Source of the DNA: JAAFGT01 sp041485165
GTDB taxonomy: Bacteria; Acidobacteriota; Terriglobia; Acidiferrales; UBA7541
Reading direction: 5' to 3'
NCBI GenBank assembly: GCA_041485165.1
Contig: JBGPJC010000040.1
Span: 1-30,577 of the forward strand
DNA length: 30,577 nt
The translations under genes were made by a program, and so were the position numbers. Each line of letters begins with the position of its first letter. The first letter of the stretch is position 1. The notes beneath the pieces were generated by a model that made no database searches, was not told the origin of the DNA, and worked only from the letters and a program-made list of their open reading frames with translations. Positions 17,660 to 27,168 of this stretch are shown here, in pieces.

Positions 17660-18325
17660 ATGGAGCGCCATTTCGAGAAGGACCTGGAAGAAGTCAAAGA
17701 GCGCCTGCTATGGATGGGGAGCCTCGCCGAGCGGGCCGTGCACCAGTCCGTCCAGGCGGTCCTCGACAGCGAGAAAGACCTCGCTCAGCGCGTAATCGAG
17801 GAAGAGAATGCCATCAACGAAATGCAGATCGAGATGGATGAGCGGGTGATGAAGCTGCTTGCGCTCCAGCAGCCCGCCGCGGGCGACCTGCGCTTTATCC
17901 TCGCCGTGGCGCGCATCAACAACGACCTGGAGCGCATCGGCGACCAGGCCGTGAACATCGCCCAGGCGGCCCTCCGCATCCTGCGCCACCCGCGCGTCAA
18001 GCCCTACGTGGACCTCCCGCGGATGAGCGAGCTGGCCGAGGAGATGGTGCGCGACAGCCTCAATGCCGTAGTCCGCAAAGACGTCGAGTTGGCCCGCAGC
18101 GTCCTGATGCGCGATGACCTGGTGGATGCGCTGCGCAACCAGATCTTCCGCGAGCTGCTTACCTATATGATGGAGAACTCGGCGGTGGTCTTCCCGGCCT
18201 TCGAGCTCATCCTGGTGGCCAAGAACCTGGAGCGCATCGCCGATCATGCCACCAACATCGCTGAGGACGTCATCTACATGGTTGCGGGCCACGACGTCCG
18301 CCACCCGGCGCTTGACCGGCGATAA
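17660..18325 (+). CDS. phoU: Phosphate signalling protein PhoU
   Basis: 221-residue all-helical regulator made of two PhoU repeats. Each repeat carries a metal-cluster motif of the E-x3-D-x3-N kind: ERIGDQAVN (91-99) and ERIADHATN (191-199). It is expected to link PstSCAB to PhoR so that PhoR stays inhibited when phosphate is ample. The start at ATG 17660 follows AGGAGCTAAAGG. It is the last gene of the pst operon. A hairpin (TGCAGGGG...CCCCTGCA, 18348-18386) follows but lacks a T-tract on its 3' side. Confidence 0.96.
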   Translation: MERHFEKDLEEVKERLLWMGSLAERAVHQSVQAVLDSEKDLAQRVIEEENAINEMQIEMDERVMKLLALQQPAAGDLRFILAVARINNDLERIGDQAVNIAQAALRILRHPRVKPYVDLPRMSELAEEMVRDSLNAVVRKDVELARSVLMRDDLVDALRNQIFRELLTYMMENSAVVFPAFELILVAKNLERIADHATNIAEDVIYMVAGHDVRHPALDRR

Positions 18326-18409
18326 GCTCAGGTGAGCGCCAACTTTTTGCAGGGGCACCCGCCTCTGGTGTGCCATGCCCCCTGCAGACGGCACACAAAT
18401 TCCGTCTGT

Positions 18410-18487
18410 TCAGGCCAAAGTCCAGTTTTCTACTTTCAACCGGGGTATGCGGCGGAATTGTTCCGCATTGTTTGTCACCAGACAGCG
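18410..18487 (-). pseudogene. C-terminal remnant of a VapC (PIN-domain) toxin
   Basis: Directly 3' of vapB on the same strand, 25 codons read RCLVTNN, then EQFRRIPRLKVENW, ending TLA and a stop at 18410-18412. LVTNN-x-(E)F-x-R-(I/V)P-x-L-x-(V/L)E-(D/N)W is the characteristic end of VapC PIN-domain ribonucleases. The frame starts one base out of register after the vapB stop (18489-18491) and there is no start codon. About 100 codons, including most of the catalytic acidic residues, are missing, so no active toxin can be made. Most likely an internal deletion removed the body of vapC. Confidence 0.75.
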
Positions 18488-18488
18488 T

Positions 18489-18731
18489 TTAATCTCTGGA
18501 GAAGATCTTCCGCTGTTGTGACTTCAAGTCTTTGCGCTCGAAAAGAAAGTCGCGTGGAAACGGTGAAGGCCTCGAGAAAAACTCGTCCCAGTCCAGTGTT
18601 TCCTTTGGTCTCAGAATCACCAGGCTGCCCCGCTTTTCAATGTACACTTCATCGCCCGGAAAGCGGAATTCCTTCGGCAGGCGCACCGCCTGGCTCCTGC
18701 CTTTCTTGAACAGCTTCGCCGTCCTGGCCAC
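18489..18731 (-). CDS. vapB: VapB-type antitoxin, orphaned
   Basis: 80-residue antitoxin of the AbrB/SpoVT swapped-hairpin class. N-terminal DNA-binding domain: AKLFKKGRSQAVRLPKEFRF, then GDEVYIEKRGSLVILRPK. The C-terminal tail (DWDEFF, then charged residues) is the part that normally wraps VapC. It starts with GTG at 18731, with AGAGGAGGA about six bases upstream. A perfect operator-like palindrome (18745-18766) lies just before the ribosome site. Its toxin is reduced to a 25-codon remnant, so this is an antitoxin without active partner. It may persist as a stand-alone repressor or as protection against a related VapC elsewhere, or may be decaying. Confidence 0.85.
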   Translation of the reverse strand: MARTAKLFKKGRSQAVRLPKEFRFPGDEVYIEKRGSLVILRPKETLDWDEFFSRPSPFPRDFLFERKDLKSQQRKIFSRD

Positions 18732-18744
18732 GGCGTCCTCCTCT

Positions 18745-18766
18745 GGTATCTACCGCAGTAGATACC
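18745..18766 (-). promoter_or_regulatory. Palindromic operator of vapB
   Basis: Perfect inverted repeat with arms GGTATCTAC (18745-18753) and GTAGATACC (18758-18766) around CGCA, 13 bases before the vapB GTG. VapB-type antitoxins repress their own promoters at such palindromes. On the minus strand, a weak TTGGAA (18769-18774) and TAGATA (18747-18752), 16 bp apart, would put the repeat over the spacer and -10 region. Confidence 0.65.
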
Positions 18767-18834
18767 GTTTCCAAAGCCCAGGCTACTCCCCGGATCGCTT
18801 GTGCACAGTTTCGAAGTATGGGCTGAAATGTCTT

Positions 18835-21507
<2,673 letters not shown>

Positions 21508-21629
21508 GTGCTCACCCTCTCGTTGTGTACGAAATCTATTTTAGCGCAAACCGCGCGACCCGGCGAGATTTCCGCTCCTAAGTGGCCGGGCTTCGGCCCG
21601 CGTGCCATAATCTTGGCTTGGCCACTGGT

Positions 21630-23063
21630 GTGAGAGTCGTCCTCATTTCCACCTACGAGCTTGGGCGGCAGCCGTTCGGGCTGGCATCTCCTGCGGCGTG
21701 GCTGCGCCGCGGGGGTAGCGAGGTTACTTGTCTCGATCTCTCGCGTCAGGAGCTTCCGGAAGCGGTAGTGCGTTCGGCGGACCTGATCGCATTTTACGTC
21801 CCCATGCACACCGCCACGCGCCTCGCCGTCGAGCTGATTGAACCAATCCGCCAGCTCAACCCCCGTGCGCATTTGTGTTTTTATGGCCTCTACGCGCCGA
21901 TGAACGAGGCTTACCTGCGGCGGCTGGGCGCCGACACGATCCTCGGCGGAGAATTCGAGGAAGGATTGGCGCGTCTTGCTCAGCGGCTGCAAAACGGGGA
22001 CGCCGCGCAACCCCTGCCGGTTATTTCCCTCTCCCGGCAGCACTTTCTCACTCCGGACCGTGCCGGCCTGGCGCCGCTCCGCGAATACGCGCACCTGGTT
22101 CTGCCCAATGGGCAACATCGCGTGGCGGGTTACACCGAAGCGTCGCGCGGCTGCAAGCATCTTTGCCGCCACTGCCCAATTGTGCCGGTCTATAACGGCG
22201 TGTTTCGGGTGGTTGAGCGCGAAGTCGTCTTGCAGGACATCCGCCAGCAAGTGGCCGCCGGCGCCGAGCACATCACTTTCGGCGACCCCGACTTTTTCAA
22301 CGGGCCGGCCCACGCGCTGGCGATTGTGCGCGCGCTCCATGAAGAGTTCCCGTCACTGAGTTACGACGTCACCATCAAGGTCGAGCATCTATTGAAGCAG
22401 GCCGGCCACCTGCGCGAGCTGCGCGACACCGGCTGTGCGTTCGTGGTCACTGCGGTGGAATCGGTGGACGACACGATTCTCAATCGCCTTGACAAGGGAC
22501 ACACTCGCCGGGATTTTCTCGCTGTGGTCGAGCTCTGCCGCATTGCCGGCCTGGCGCTCGGACCTACCTTTGTGCCCTTCACGCCGTGGACCACCCTGAC
22601 GGGCTATTGCGACCTGCTGCGCGTGCTGGCGGGACATAGCCTGATTGAAAACGTCGCGCCCATCCAACTCGCCATTCGCCTTCTCATCCCTGCGGGCTCG
22701 CGCCTGCTCGAGCTGCCTGACGTGCGCGAGATGGTTGCGCCGTTCGATGAGGCCGGACTCGTCCATGCCTGGCGGCACGCGGACCCGCGTGTAGATGCCC
22801 TGGCGGAAGAAGTGCAGGGTATCGTCCAGCCCGGCGAGAAGCTCGGCCGGACGCGGACAGAGACCTTTGGCAAAATTTGGAGCGCAGCCCACCGGGCTGC
22901 CGAGCCGAAGAAGCGGCCGCCTCTCACGCCCATTCTCGTCGCCCGCGCGGCCATCCCCTACCTCACCGAGCCCTGGTACTGTTGAGCAGAACCGACGCGG
23001 GACCAGTTGGTCCCCATCAAGCGGGCAAAAGAGGCGGCACGCCGGGGTGAGGCATTTGTCTGA
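21630..23063 (+). CDS. Radical SAM selenoprotein with CUAEP tail (UGA read as Sec)
   Basis: 477 residues if UGA 22983-22985 is read as selenocysteine (Sec452); conventional translation stops at 451. N-terminal Rossmann/B12-binding-like domain about 1-125 (MRVVLISTYELGRQPFG) without the DxHxxG cobalamin motif. Radical SAM core has C175-x3-C179-x2-C182 in SRGCKHLCRHCP, then ITFGDPDFFNGP. Codons around the UGA spell Cys-Sec-Ala-Glu-Pro, the signature of the family named CUAEP/CCAEP-tail radical SAM (seleno)protein; reading continues 25 codons to TGA 23061-23063. A SECIS-like hairpin follows (22999-23014). The start at GTG 21630 suits the first strand; a CATAAT box (21606-21611) and a UUCG-loop hairpin (21587-21600) lie upstream, but no ribosome site. 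The reaction is unknown. An ATP-grasp gene lies 152 bp downstream. Confidence 0.87.
22999..23014 (+). promoter_or_regulatory. Bacterial SECIS-like hairpin after UGA(Sec)
   Basis: Perfect 6-bp stem GGGACC (22999-23004) / GGTCCC (23009-23014) closing the loop AGTT. The loop begins 20 nt after the UGA, inside the 16-37 nt range described for bacterial SECIS elements. A G is the second loop base, as SelB recognition requires. The stem lies within the codons that follow Sec. Confidence 0.75.
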
Positions 23064-23092
23064 GGCTCGGCTCGCGGGGGAAGAAAAGATAG

Positions 23093-23193
23093 GAATCAAC
23101 ACAGAGGACACAGATACACAGAGAACACGGAGAAAAGAATCCGATTCTTTGTTCTCTGTACCCTCTGTGTCTCTGTGCTCTCTGTGTTAATTC
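23093..23193. repeat. About 100-bp imperfect palindrome of ACACAGAG units
   Basis: Two arms of about 48 bp are near-exact reverse complements around AAAGAAT-CCG-ATTCTTT (23134-23150). The outer ends read GAATCAACACAGAG (23093) and CTCTGTGTTAATTC (ending 23193). Each arm is built from degenerate ACACAGAG-like units. It fills most of the 152-bp gap between the selenoprotein and ATP-grasp genes and could form a long RNA hairpin. It looks like a dispersed, mobile-type (MITE-like) intergenic repeat, but no target duplication was identified. Confidence 0.7.
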
Positions 23194-23215
23194 TTTTTCC
23201 CACGGTTTTCTTAAA

Positions 23216-24535
23216 ATGTCGCTAGAAAACAAAGCAGCGAAGAAACATCTCCTCCTCCTGACCAGCAAACTGGGCTACCAGGCACGCAGCTTTGCCGAAG
23301 CCGCCGCGCGTCTGGGAATCACCGTGGTCTTTGGCAGCGATCGCTGCCACCAGCTCGACGACCCCTGGAAGGACGCCGCACTCCCATTGCATTTCGAGCG
23401 GCCCGAAGAGGCCGCCGCGGAGATCGTTCGCGCCGCCGCATCGCAACCCATTGACGCCATCCTGGCGCTCGGTGACCGTCCCACCATCGCCGCCGCGCGC
23501 GCCGCAAGCGCCCTGGGTATCGAGTACAGTCCCCCGGAAGCGGTCGAGACCTGCCGCAGCAAGCTGCGCCAGAGAACAGTTCTGCGCGCTGCCGGTCTTC
23601 CTGTGCCCGAGTTTTTCTCTTTTACCCTGCGCGAAGAGCCGCGCAACGTCCTGGCGCGGGTACGGTTTCCATGCGTGGTCAAGCCGCTCACGCTGTCCGC
23701 CAGCCAGGGTGTGATCCGCGCCAACAATGCGGAGGAGTTCACCTCCGCGGTCGCCCGCATCCGCGCATTGCTGGAAACGCCGGAATTGCAGGTGACGCGC
23801 GAGCCTGAGCTGCATCGATTGCTGGTTGAGGGCTACATACCCGGCAGAGAGGTGGCCGTGGAAGGAGTGCTCGAGGATGGCCACCTGCGCATCCTGGCTC
23901 TCTTCGACAAACCTGATTCGCTCGAAGGCCCCTACTTCGAGGAGAGCATCTACGTCACACCCTCGCGACTGACCGAGGCTGAGCAGCAAGCTATCGCCGA
24001 TTGCGCGCGGAGCTGCGTCGCCGCGCTTGAGCTCACCCACGGCCCGCTCCACGCCGAGTTCCGCATCAACCCCGCAGGGCCCTGGGTGATCGAGGTGCAG
24101 CCCCGGCCGATTGGAGGACTTTGCTCGCGCGTGCTGCGCTTTGGCCCGGACAAAATCCTGCTCGAGGACTTGCTCGTTCGTCACGTGCTTGGTCTGGAGG
24201 GCAGGGAACTCGAGCGGGAGGATGCGGCGGCGGGCGTGATGATGATTCCCGTGCCGGCGAGCGGGATTTTTGAAGGCGTGGAGGGCAGCGAGGAAGCCAG
24301 TGGCGTTCCCGGCATCGTAGAAATGGAGATCACCACGCGGGTCCACGACTACATTGCTGCCTGGCCGGAAGGAGCGAGCTACCTGGGATTCCTCTTCGCA
24401 AGGGCGGGCAGTCCGCAAGAAGCGGAGTCGGCGCTGCGCGTGGCGCACGCTAAGTTGCGCCTCGACATTCGGCCGCGATTGCCGGTGGGGCATCCGGTGA
24501 CCGGCCGGCTCCCGGCGGGGTTACCGCGAGAATGA
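23216..24535 (+). CDS. ATP-grasp carboxylate-amine ligase-like protein
   Basis: 439-residue ATP-grasp enzyme of the carboxylase/peptide-ligase type, which activates a carboxylate as acyl phosphate and couples it to an amine or thiol. Pre-ATP-grasp domain about 10-110; ATP-binding Lys156 in FPCVVKPLTLSASQGV; hinge VEGYIPGREVAVEG (204-217); Mg-binding and catalytic residues in HAEFRINP (E281) and WVIEVQPRPIGG (E293, R297). The nearest-looking families are L-amino-acid ligases and biotin-carboxylase-like proteins; the substrate cannot be read. ATG 23216 has no evident ribosome site. Its position after the radical SAM selenoprotein on the same strand suggests a shared pathway, though the palindrome between them may uncouple transcription. 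Confidence 0.88.
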   Translation: MSLENKAAKKHLLLLTSKLGYQARSFAEAAARLGITVVFGSDRCHQLDDPWKDAALPLHFERPEEAAAEIVRAAASQPIDAILALGDRPTIAAARAASALGIEYSPPEAVETCRSKLRQRTVLRAAGLPVPEFFSFTLREEPRNVLARVRFPCVVKPLTLSASQGVIRANNAEEFTSAVARIRALLETPELQVTREPELHRLLVEGYIPGREVAVEGVLEDGHLRILALFDKPDSLEGPYFEESIYVTPSRLTEAEQQAIADCARSCVAALELTHGPLHAEFRINPAGPWVIEVQPRPIGGLCSRVLRFGPDKILLEDLLVRHVLGLEGRELEREDAAAGVMMIPVPASGIFEGVEGSEEASGVPGIVEMEITTRVHDYIAAWPEGASYLGFLFARAGSPQEAESALRVAHAKLRLDIRPRLPVGHPVTGRLPAGLPRE

Positions 24536-24562
24536 CGAGGGCAATGGTTGGCGCGGTACGAA

Positions 24563-24592
24563 ATTCTTCGTCCGCCGCGGCGGATGCAGAAT
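24563..24592. repeat. Short dispersed-type palindrome between convergent genes
   Basis: ATTCT-TCG, then the perfect 14-bp palindrome TCCGCCGCGGCGGA (24571-24584), then TGC-AGAAT. It lies between the convergent ATP-grasp and yggX genes. The form (ATTCTTCG...AGAATGAC around a variable stem) resembles intergenic repeats common in acidobacterial and other environmental genomes. It could serve as a two-way terminator but has no T-tract. Confidence 0.55.
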
Positions 24593-24636
24593 GACAAGCA
24601 GGGACCTGGTGGCAAACGAGGCGTGAAATTTGAGGG

Positions 24637-24972
24637 CTATGCCTTGGCGCGCGGAGCCACGAAACCTTCCGGCAGTTTCGCGCCTTCGCCGAAGAAGAAT
24701 TGTTCCATTTGCTCTTCCATCAACTGGTGCGATTTGGGGTCCAGCGGATTCAAGCGGTACTCGTTCATGACCATCTTGGAATGCTCGACCCACATCTTCC
24801 ATGCCTCGGCGGAAACATTGTCGAAGACTCGCTGGCCGAGGGCGCCGTTCCACGGGATATCGTCGAGCCCCGGCATGTCCTTGCCGAACTTGACGCACTT
24901 CACCGTCCGCTGGCCTGGTTTGGCTGCCGCCGGCCGCGGAGCTGGTGGAACTGAGCAGTTGTCGTCGGCCAT
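24637..24972 (-). CDS. yggX: Probable Fe(2+)-trafficking protein YggX
   Basis: 111-residue member of the YggX family (oxidative damage protection, Fe(II) trafficking, Fe-S cluster maintenance). Core: RTVKCVKFGKDMPGLDD with the conserved Cys, then NVSAEAWKMWVEHSKMV and NEYRLNPLDPKSHQLMEEQM. Compared with the usual ~90 residues there is an N-terminal extension of about 20, Pro/Ala-rich with another Cys. ATG 24972 is chosen because GGGAGGG lies about five bases upstream. It is divergent from the gluconolactonase gene. Confidence 0.93.
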   Translation of the reverse strand: MADDNCSVPPAPRPAAAKPGQRTVKCVKFGKDMPGLDDIPWNGALGQRVFDNVSAEAWKMWVEHSKMVMNEYRLNPLDPKSHQLMEEQMEQFFFGEGAKLPEGFVAPRAKA

Positions 24973-25193
24973 AAATCCCTCCCGCATCTGATTAGGGCGC
25001 AGCTTCAAGATACTGCATTTCACGTTGATTTCCTAGCGCAGCACGGCACCTCCGCGGTTGCAACTGCGCACGTTTTCTGAGAGAAAGGGGAGCAGCATCC
25101 ATCCTCGGCGTCCCGCAGGCCGGGCCGCTTGAGAACGCGCTTCTTTTGGGCGAGGTGACCATCGCCCGGCGGGGCGGACTGGAAGGGGGCGTC

Positions 25194-25985
25194 ATGGACG
25201 CCGCCGGTGAAATGCAAGAGCTCGCGCCGGAGGAGCGCCGGCCGGGCGTGTGGGTCTGTCCCACCGCGGAGGCTGCGGCCATCGAGGCTGCGCGCCGCCT
25301 GGTCGAGATCCATGCTGAATGTGTGGCCGCCCGCGGAGAATTCATGCTGGCCCTGGCCGGCGGCAATACCCCTCGCGCGCTCTACCGCCTGCTGGGTTCG
25401 CCCGGCTACCGCGAAAAGATCGACTGGGCCCACATCCACCTGTTCTGGTCCGACGAGCGTCCGGTCGCGCCCGATCATCCCGACAGCAATTATGGAATGG
25501 CGGCAAAAGAGTTGCTGGCTCATGTCACTGTCCCCAAAGAGCACATCCATCGCATGGAGGCCGACTGGCCCAGCCTCGGGCGGGCCGCGCAGGTCTATGA
25601 GGTAGTCCTGCGCAATCTGCTTCCTCTCGATTCCCGCGGATTCCCCAGGCTCGATATGGTCCTGCTGGGCATGGGCGCGGACGGTCACACCGCCTCGCTG
25701 TTTCCCGGCGAGGGAAATCCCGCGGGAACTTCCCGCTGGGTGAGCACTCCGCTGGTCGAAAAGCTGGGAACCCGCCGGATGACCCTAACCTTGCCGGTCC
25801 TCAACGCAGCCCGCCACGTTCTGTTTTTGATTGCAGGTGCTGACAAGGCCGAAGCGCTCCAGGCCGTTGTTGAAGAGATACCGCGCGAGGGCGGCGGAGT
25901 TCTTCCGGCAGCACTTGTCCAACCTTTTGCGGGGGAGCGGGTGTTTATCGTGGATGCCGCCGCGGCCTCGCGGCTGCAGGCCTAG
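25194..25985 (+). CDS. pgl: 6-phosphogluconolactonase
   Basis: 263-residue hydrolase of 6-phosphogluconolactone in the oxidative pentose phosphate pathway (Pgl/DevB, isomerase-like fold). Motifs: LALAGGNTPRALYRLL (phosphate loop), HLFWSDERPVAPDHPDSNYGM, and GMGADGHTASLFPG with the catalytic-site His. The start at ATG 25194 follows GGAAGGGGG at five bases; a TTG-initiated extension to 25146 is less likely. The next gene is glucokinase, 66 bp downstream and same strand, so the two probably share a transcript. No zwf is in the window. Confidence 0.95.
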   Translation: MDAAGEMQELAPEERRPGVWVCPTAEAAAIEAARRLVEIHAECVAARGEFMLALAGGNTPRALYRLLGSPGYREKIDWAHIHLFWSDERPVAPDHPDSNYGMAAKELLAHVTVPKEHIHRMEADWPSLGRAAQVYEVVLRNLLPLDSRGFPRLDMVLLGMGADGHTASLFPGEGNPAGTSRWVSTPLVEKLGTRRMTLTLPVLNAARHVLFLIAGADKAEALQAVVEEIPREGGGVLPAALVQPFAGERVFIVDAAAASRLQA

Positions 25986-26051
25986 GCACACCGGCCGGGA
26001 GATTCTTTTCACCGCCCGGAATTCCGGTGCGGATCAATTGCAGGAGGGAGC

Positions 26052-27020
26052 ATGATTCTCGCCGGCGACATCGGCGGAACGAAAAGCAACCTGGCGCTGT
26101 TTGAACGCCACCAGGGGAAGCTCATCCGCACGGCCCAGCGCCGCTTCAAGAGCCGCGACTATCAGAGTTTCGAGCTGATTATCCGTGAGTTTCTGGGGCC
26201 CAGCGGCGGGCGGCCGGAGGCCGCGGCATTCGGCGTGGCCGGGCCGGTGGTGAACAACCAGGTGCGGGTCACCAATTTGCCCTGGACCCTCGACGGCGCC
26301 GCGCTCGCCGAGCTACTGGGCGTCGCGCGCGTGCCGCTCTACAACGACTTGGAAGCCACAGGGTACGGTATCGCCGTGCTCGAGAGCAGCGACCTGTTTC
26401 TCCTCAACCGCGGCGTGCCCGCCCCGAAAGCAAATCAAGTCGTACTGGCGGCGGGGACCGGACTGGGGGAAGCCGTGCTCTTCTGGGATGGCGAGAAACA
26501 CCTTGTTTCCGCGAGCGAGGGTGGCCACTGCGACTACTCGCCGCGCAACGAAGAAGAGATCGAGCTGTTCCGCTTCCTCAAGAAGCGCTCTACCGGACCC
26601 GTCTACCTGGAACAAATTCTTTCCGGAGGCGGATTCCGAATGCTTCATGAATTCCTGGACCCCGGCGCGAAACATCCCAGCTTTGACGACCCAACCGCCG
26701 ACCCGGCAAAAGAGATCACCAGTAACGCAGCCGCCGGCAAGTGTCCAGCCTGTGTCCGCGCGCTCCATTTGTGGGTCGCCACGTACGGTTCCGAGGCAGG
26801 CAATCTGGCACTAAAAACTCTGGCGCGTGGCGGCGTCTATGTCGGCGGGGGAATCGCTCCCAAGATTATCGAGAAACTCCAGGACGGGACTTTCTTCGAG
26901 GCCTTCTGCGACAAAGCAAAATTCCGCGCGATCCTGTCGCAGGTCCCCATCTACGTAATCTTGAACGATGACTGTGCGCTGCTCGGGGCGGCCTCGCGTG
27001 CCGCCGTTGAGCAATCCTGA
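26052..27020 (+). CDS. glk: Glucokinase
   Basis: 322-residue ATP-dependent glucokinase of the non-ROK Glk family (Pfam Glucokinase), making glucose 6-phosphate. ATP-binding LAGDIGGTKSNLALF at the N-terminus; FGVAGPVVNN; NDLEATGYG with the catalytic Asp; LAAGTGLGEA; SEGGHCDYSP, the sugar-binding EGGH; and VYVGGGIAPKI near the C-terminus. Length matches E. coli Glk (321). ATG 26052 follows AGGAGGG at three to four bases. It is placed between pgl and the transhydrogenase, a glucose-use cluster. Confidence 0.96.
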   Translation: MILAGDIGGTKSNLALFERHQGKLIRTAQRRFKSRDYQSFELIIREFLGPSGGRPEAAAFGVAGPVVNNQVRVTNLPWTLDGAALAELLGVARVPLYNDLEATGYGIAVLESSDLFLLNRGVPAPKANQVVLAAGTGLGEAVLFWDGEKHLVSASEGGHCDYSPRNEEEIELFRFLKKRSTGPVYLEQILSGGGFRMLHEFLDPGAKHPSFDDPTADPAKEITSNAAAGKCPACVRALHLWVATYGSEAGNLALKTLARGGVYVGGGIAPKIIEKLQDGTFFEAFCDKAKFRAILSQVPIYVILNDDCALLGAASRAAVEQS

Positions 27021-27168
27021 CCACGCCCGCCGCTGAAAGGCTTTCGGCACAAGCAACAGACAAACTCCTCCACCGAGTCGCGGATTCTCCTACAATCAAG
27101 CGAAATTAGTAGCGCATTTCAAGGGTGGGTTTCTTCTCGGAGATTTGTGTGGAGAGTGGGAGGCAGCA

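Noticed and set aside
18348..18386. Hairpin after phoU as an intrinsic terminator
   Set aside because: The stem is strong, but the T-run (18344-18348) is on its 5' side on the plus strand and gives A-residues after the stem on the minus strand, so neither direction has a canonical terminator.
22983..23063. Alternative explanation: sequencing frameshift or a simple early stop in the radical SAM gene
   Set aside because: The codons after UGA stay in the same frame and give exactly Ala-Glu-Pro after Cys, and a SECIS-like stem is correctly spaced; no frame change is needed.
23093..23193. CRISPR-like array of ACACAGAG units
   Set aside because: Units are short, degenerate, lack regular spacers, and are arranged as an inverted rather than direct repeat.
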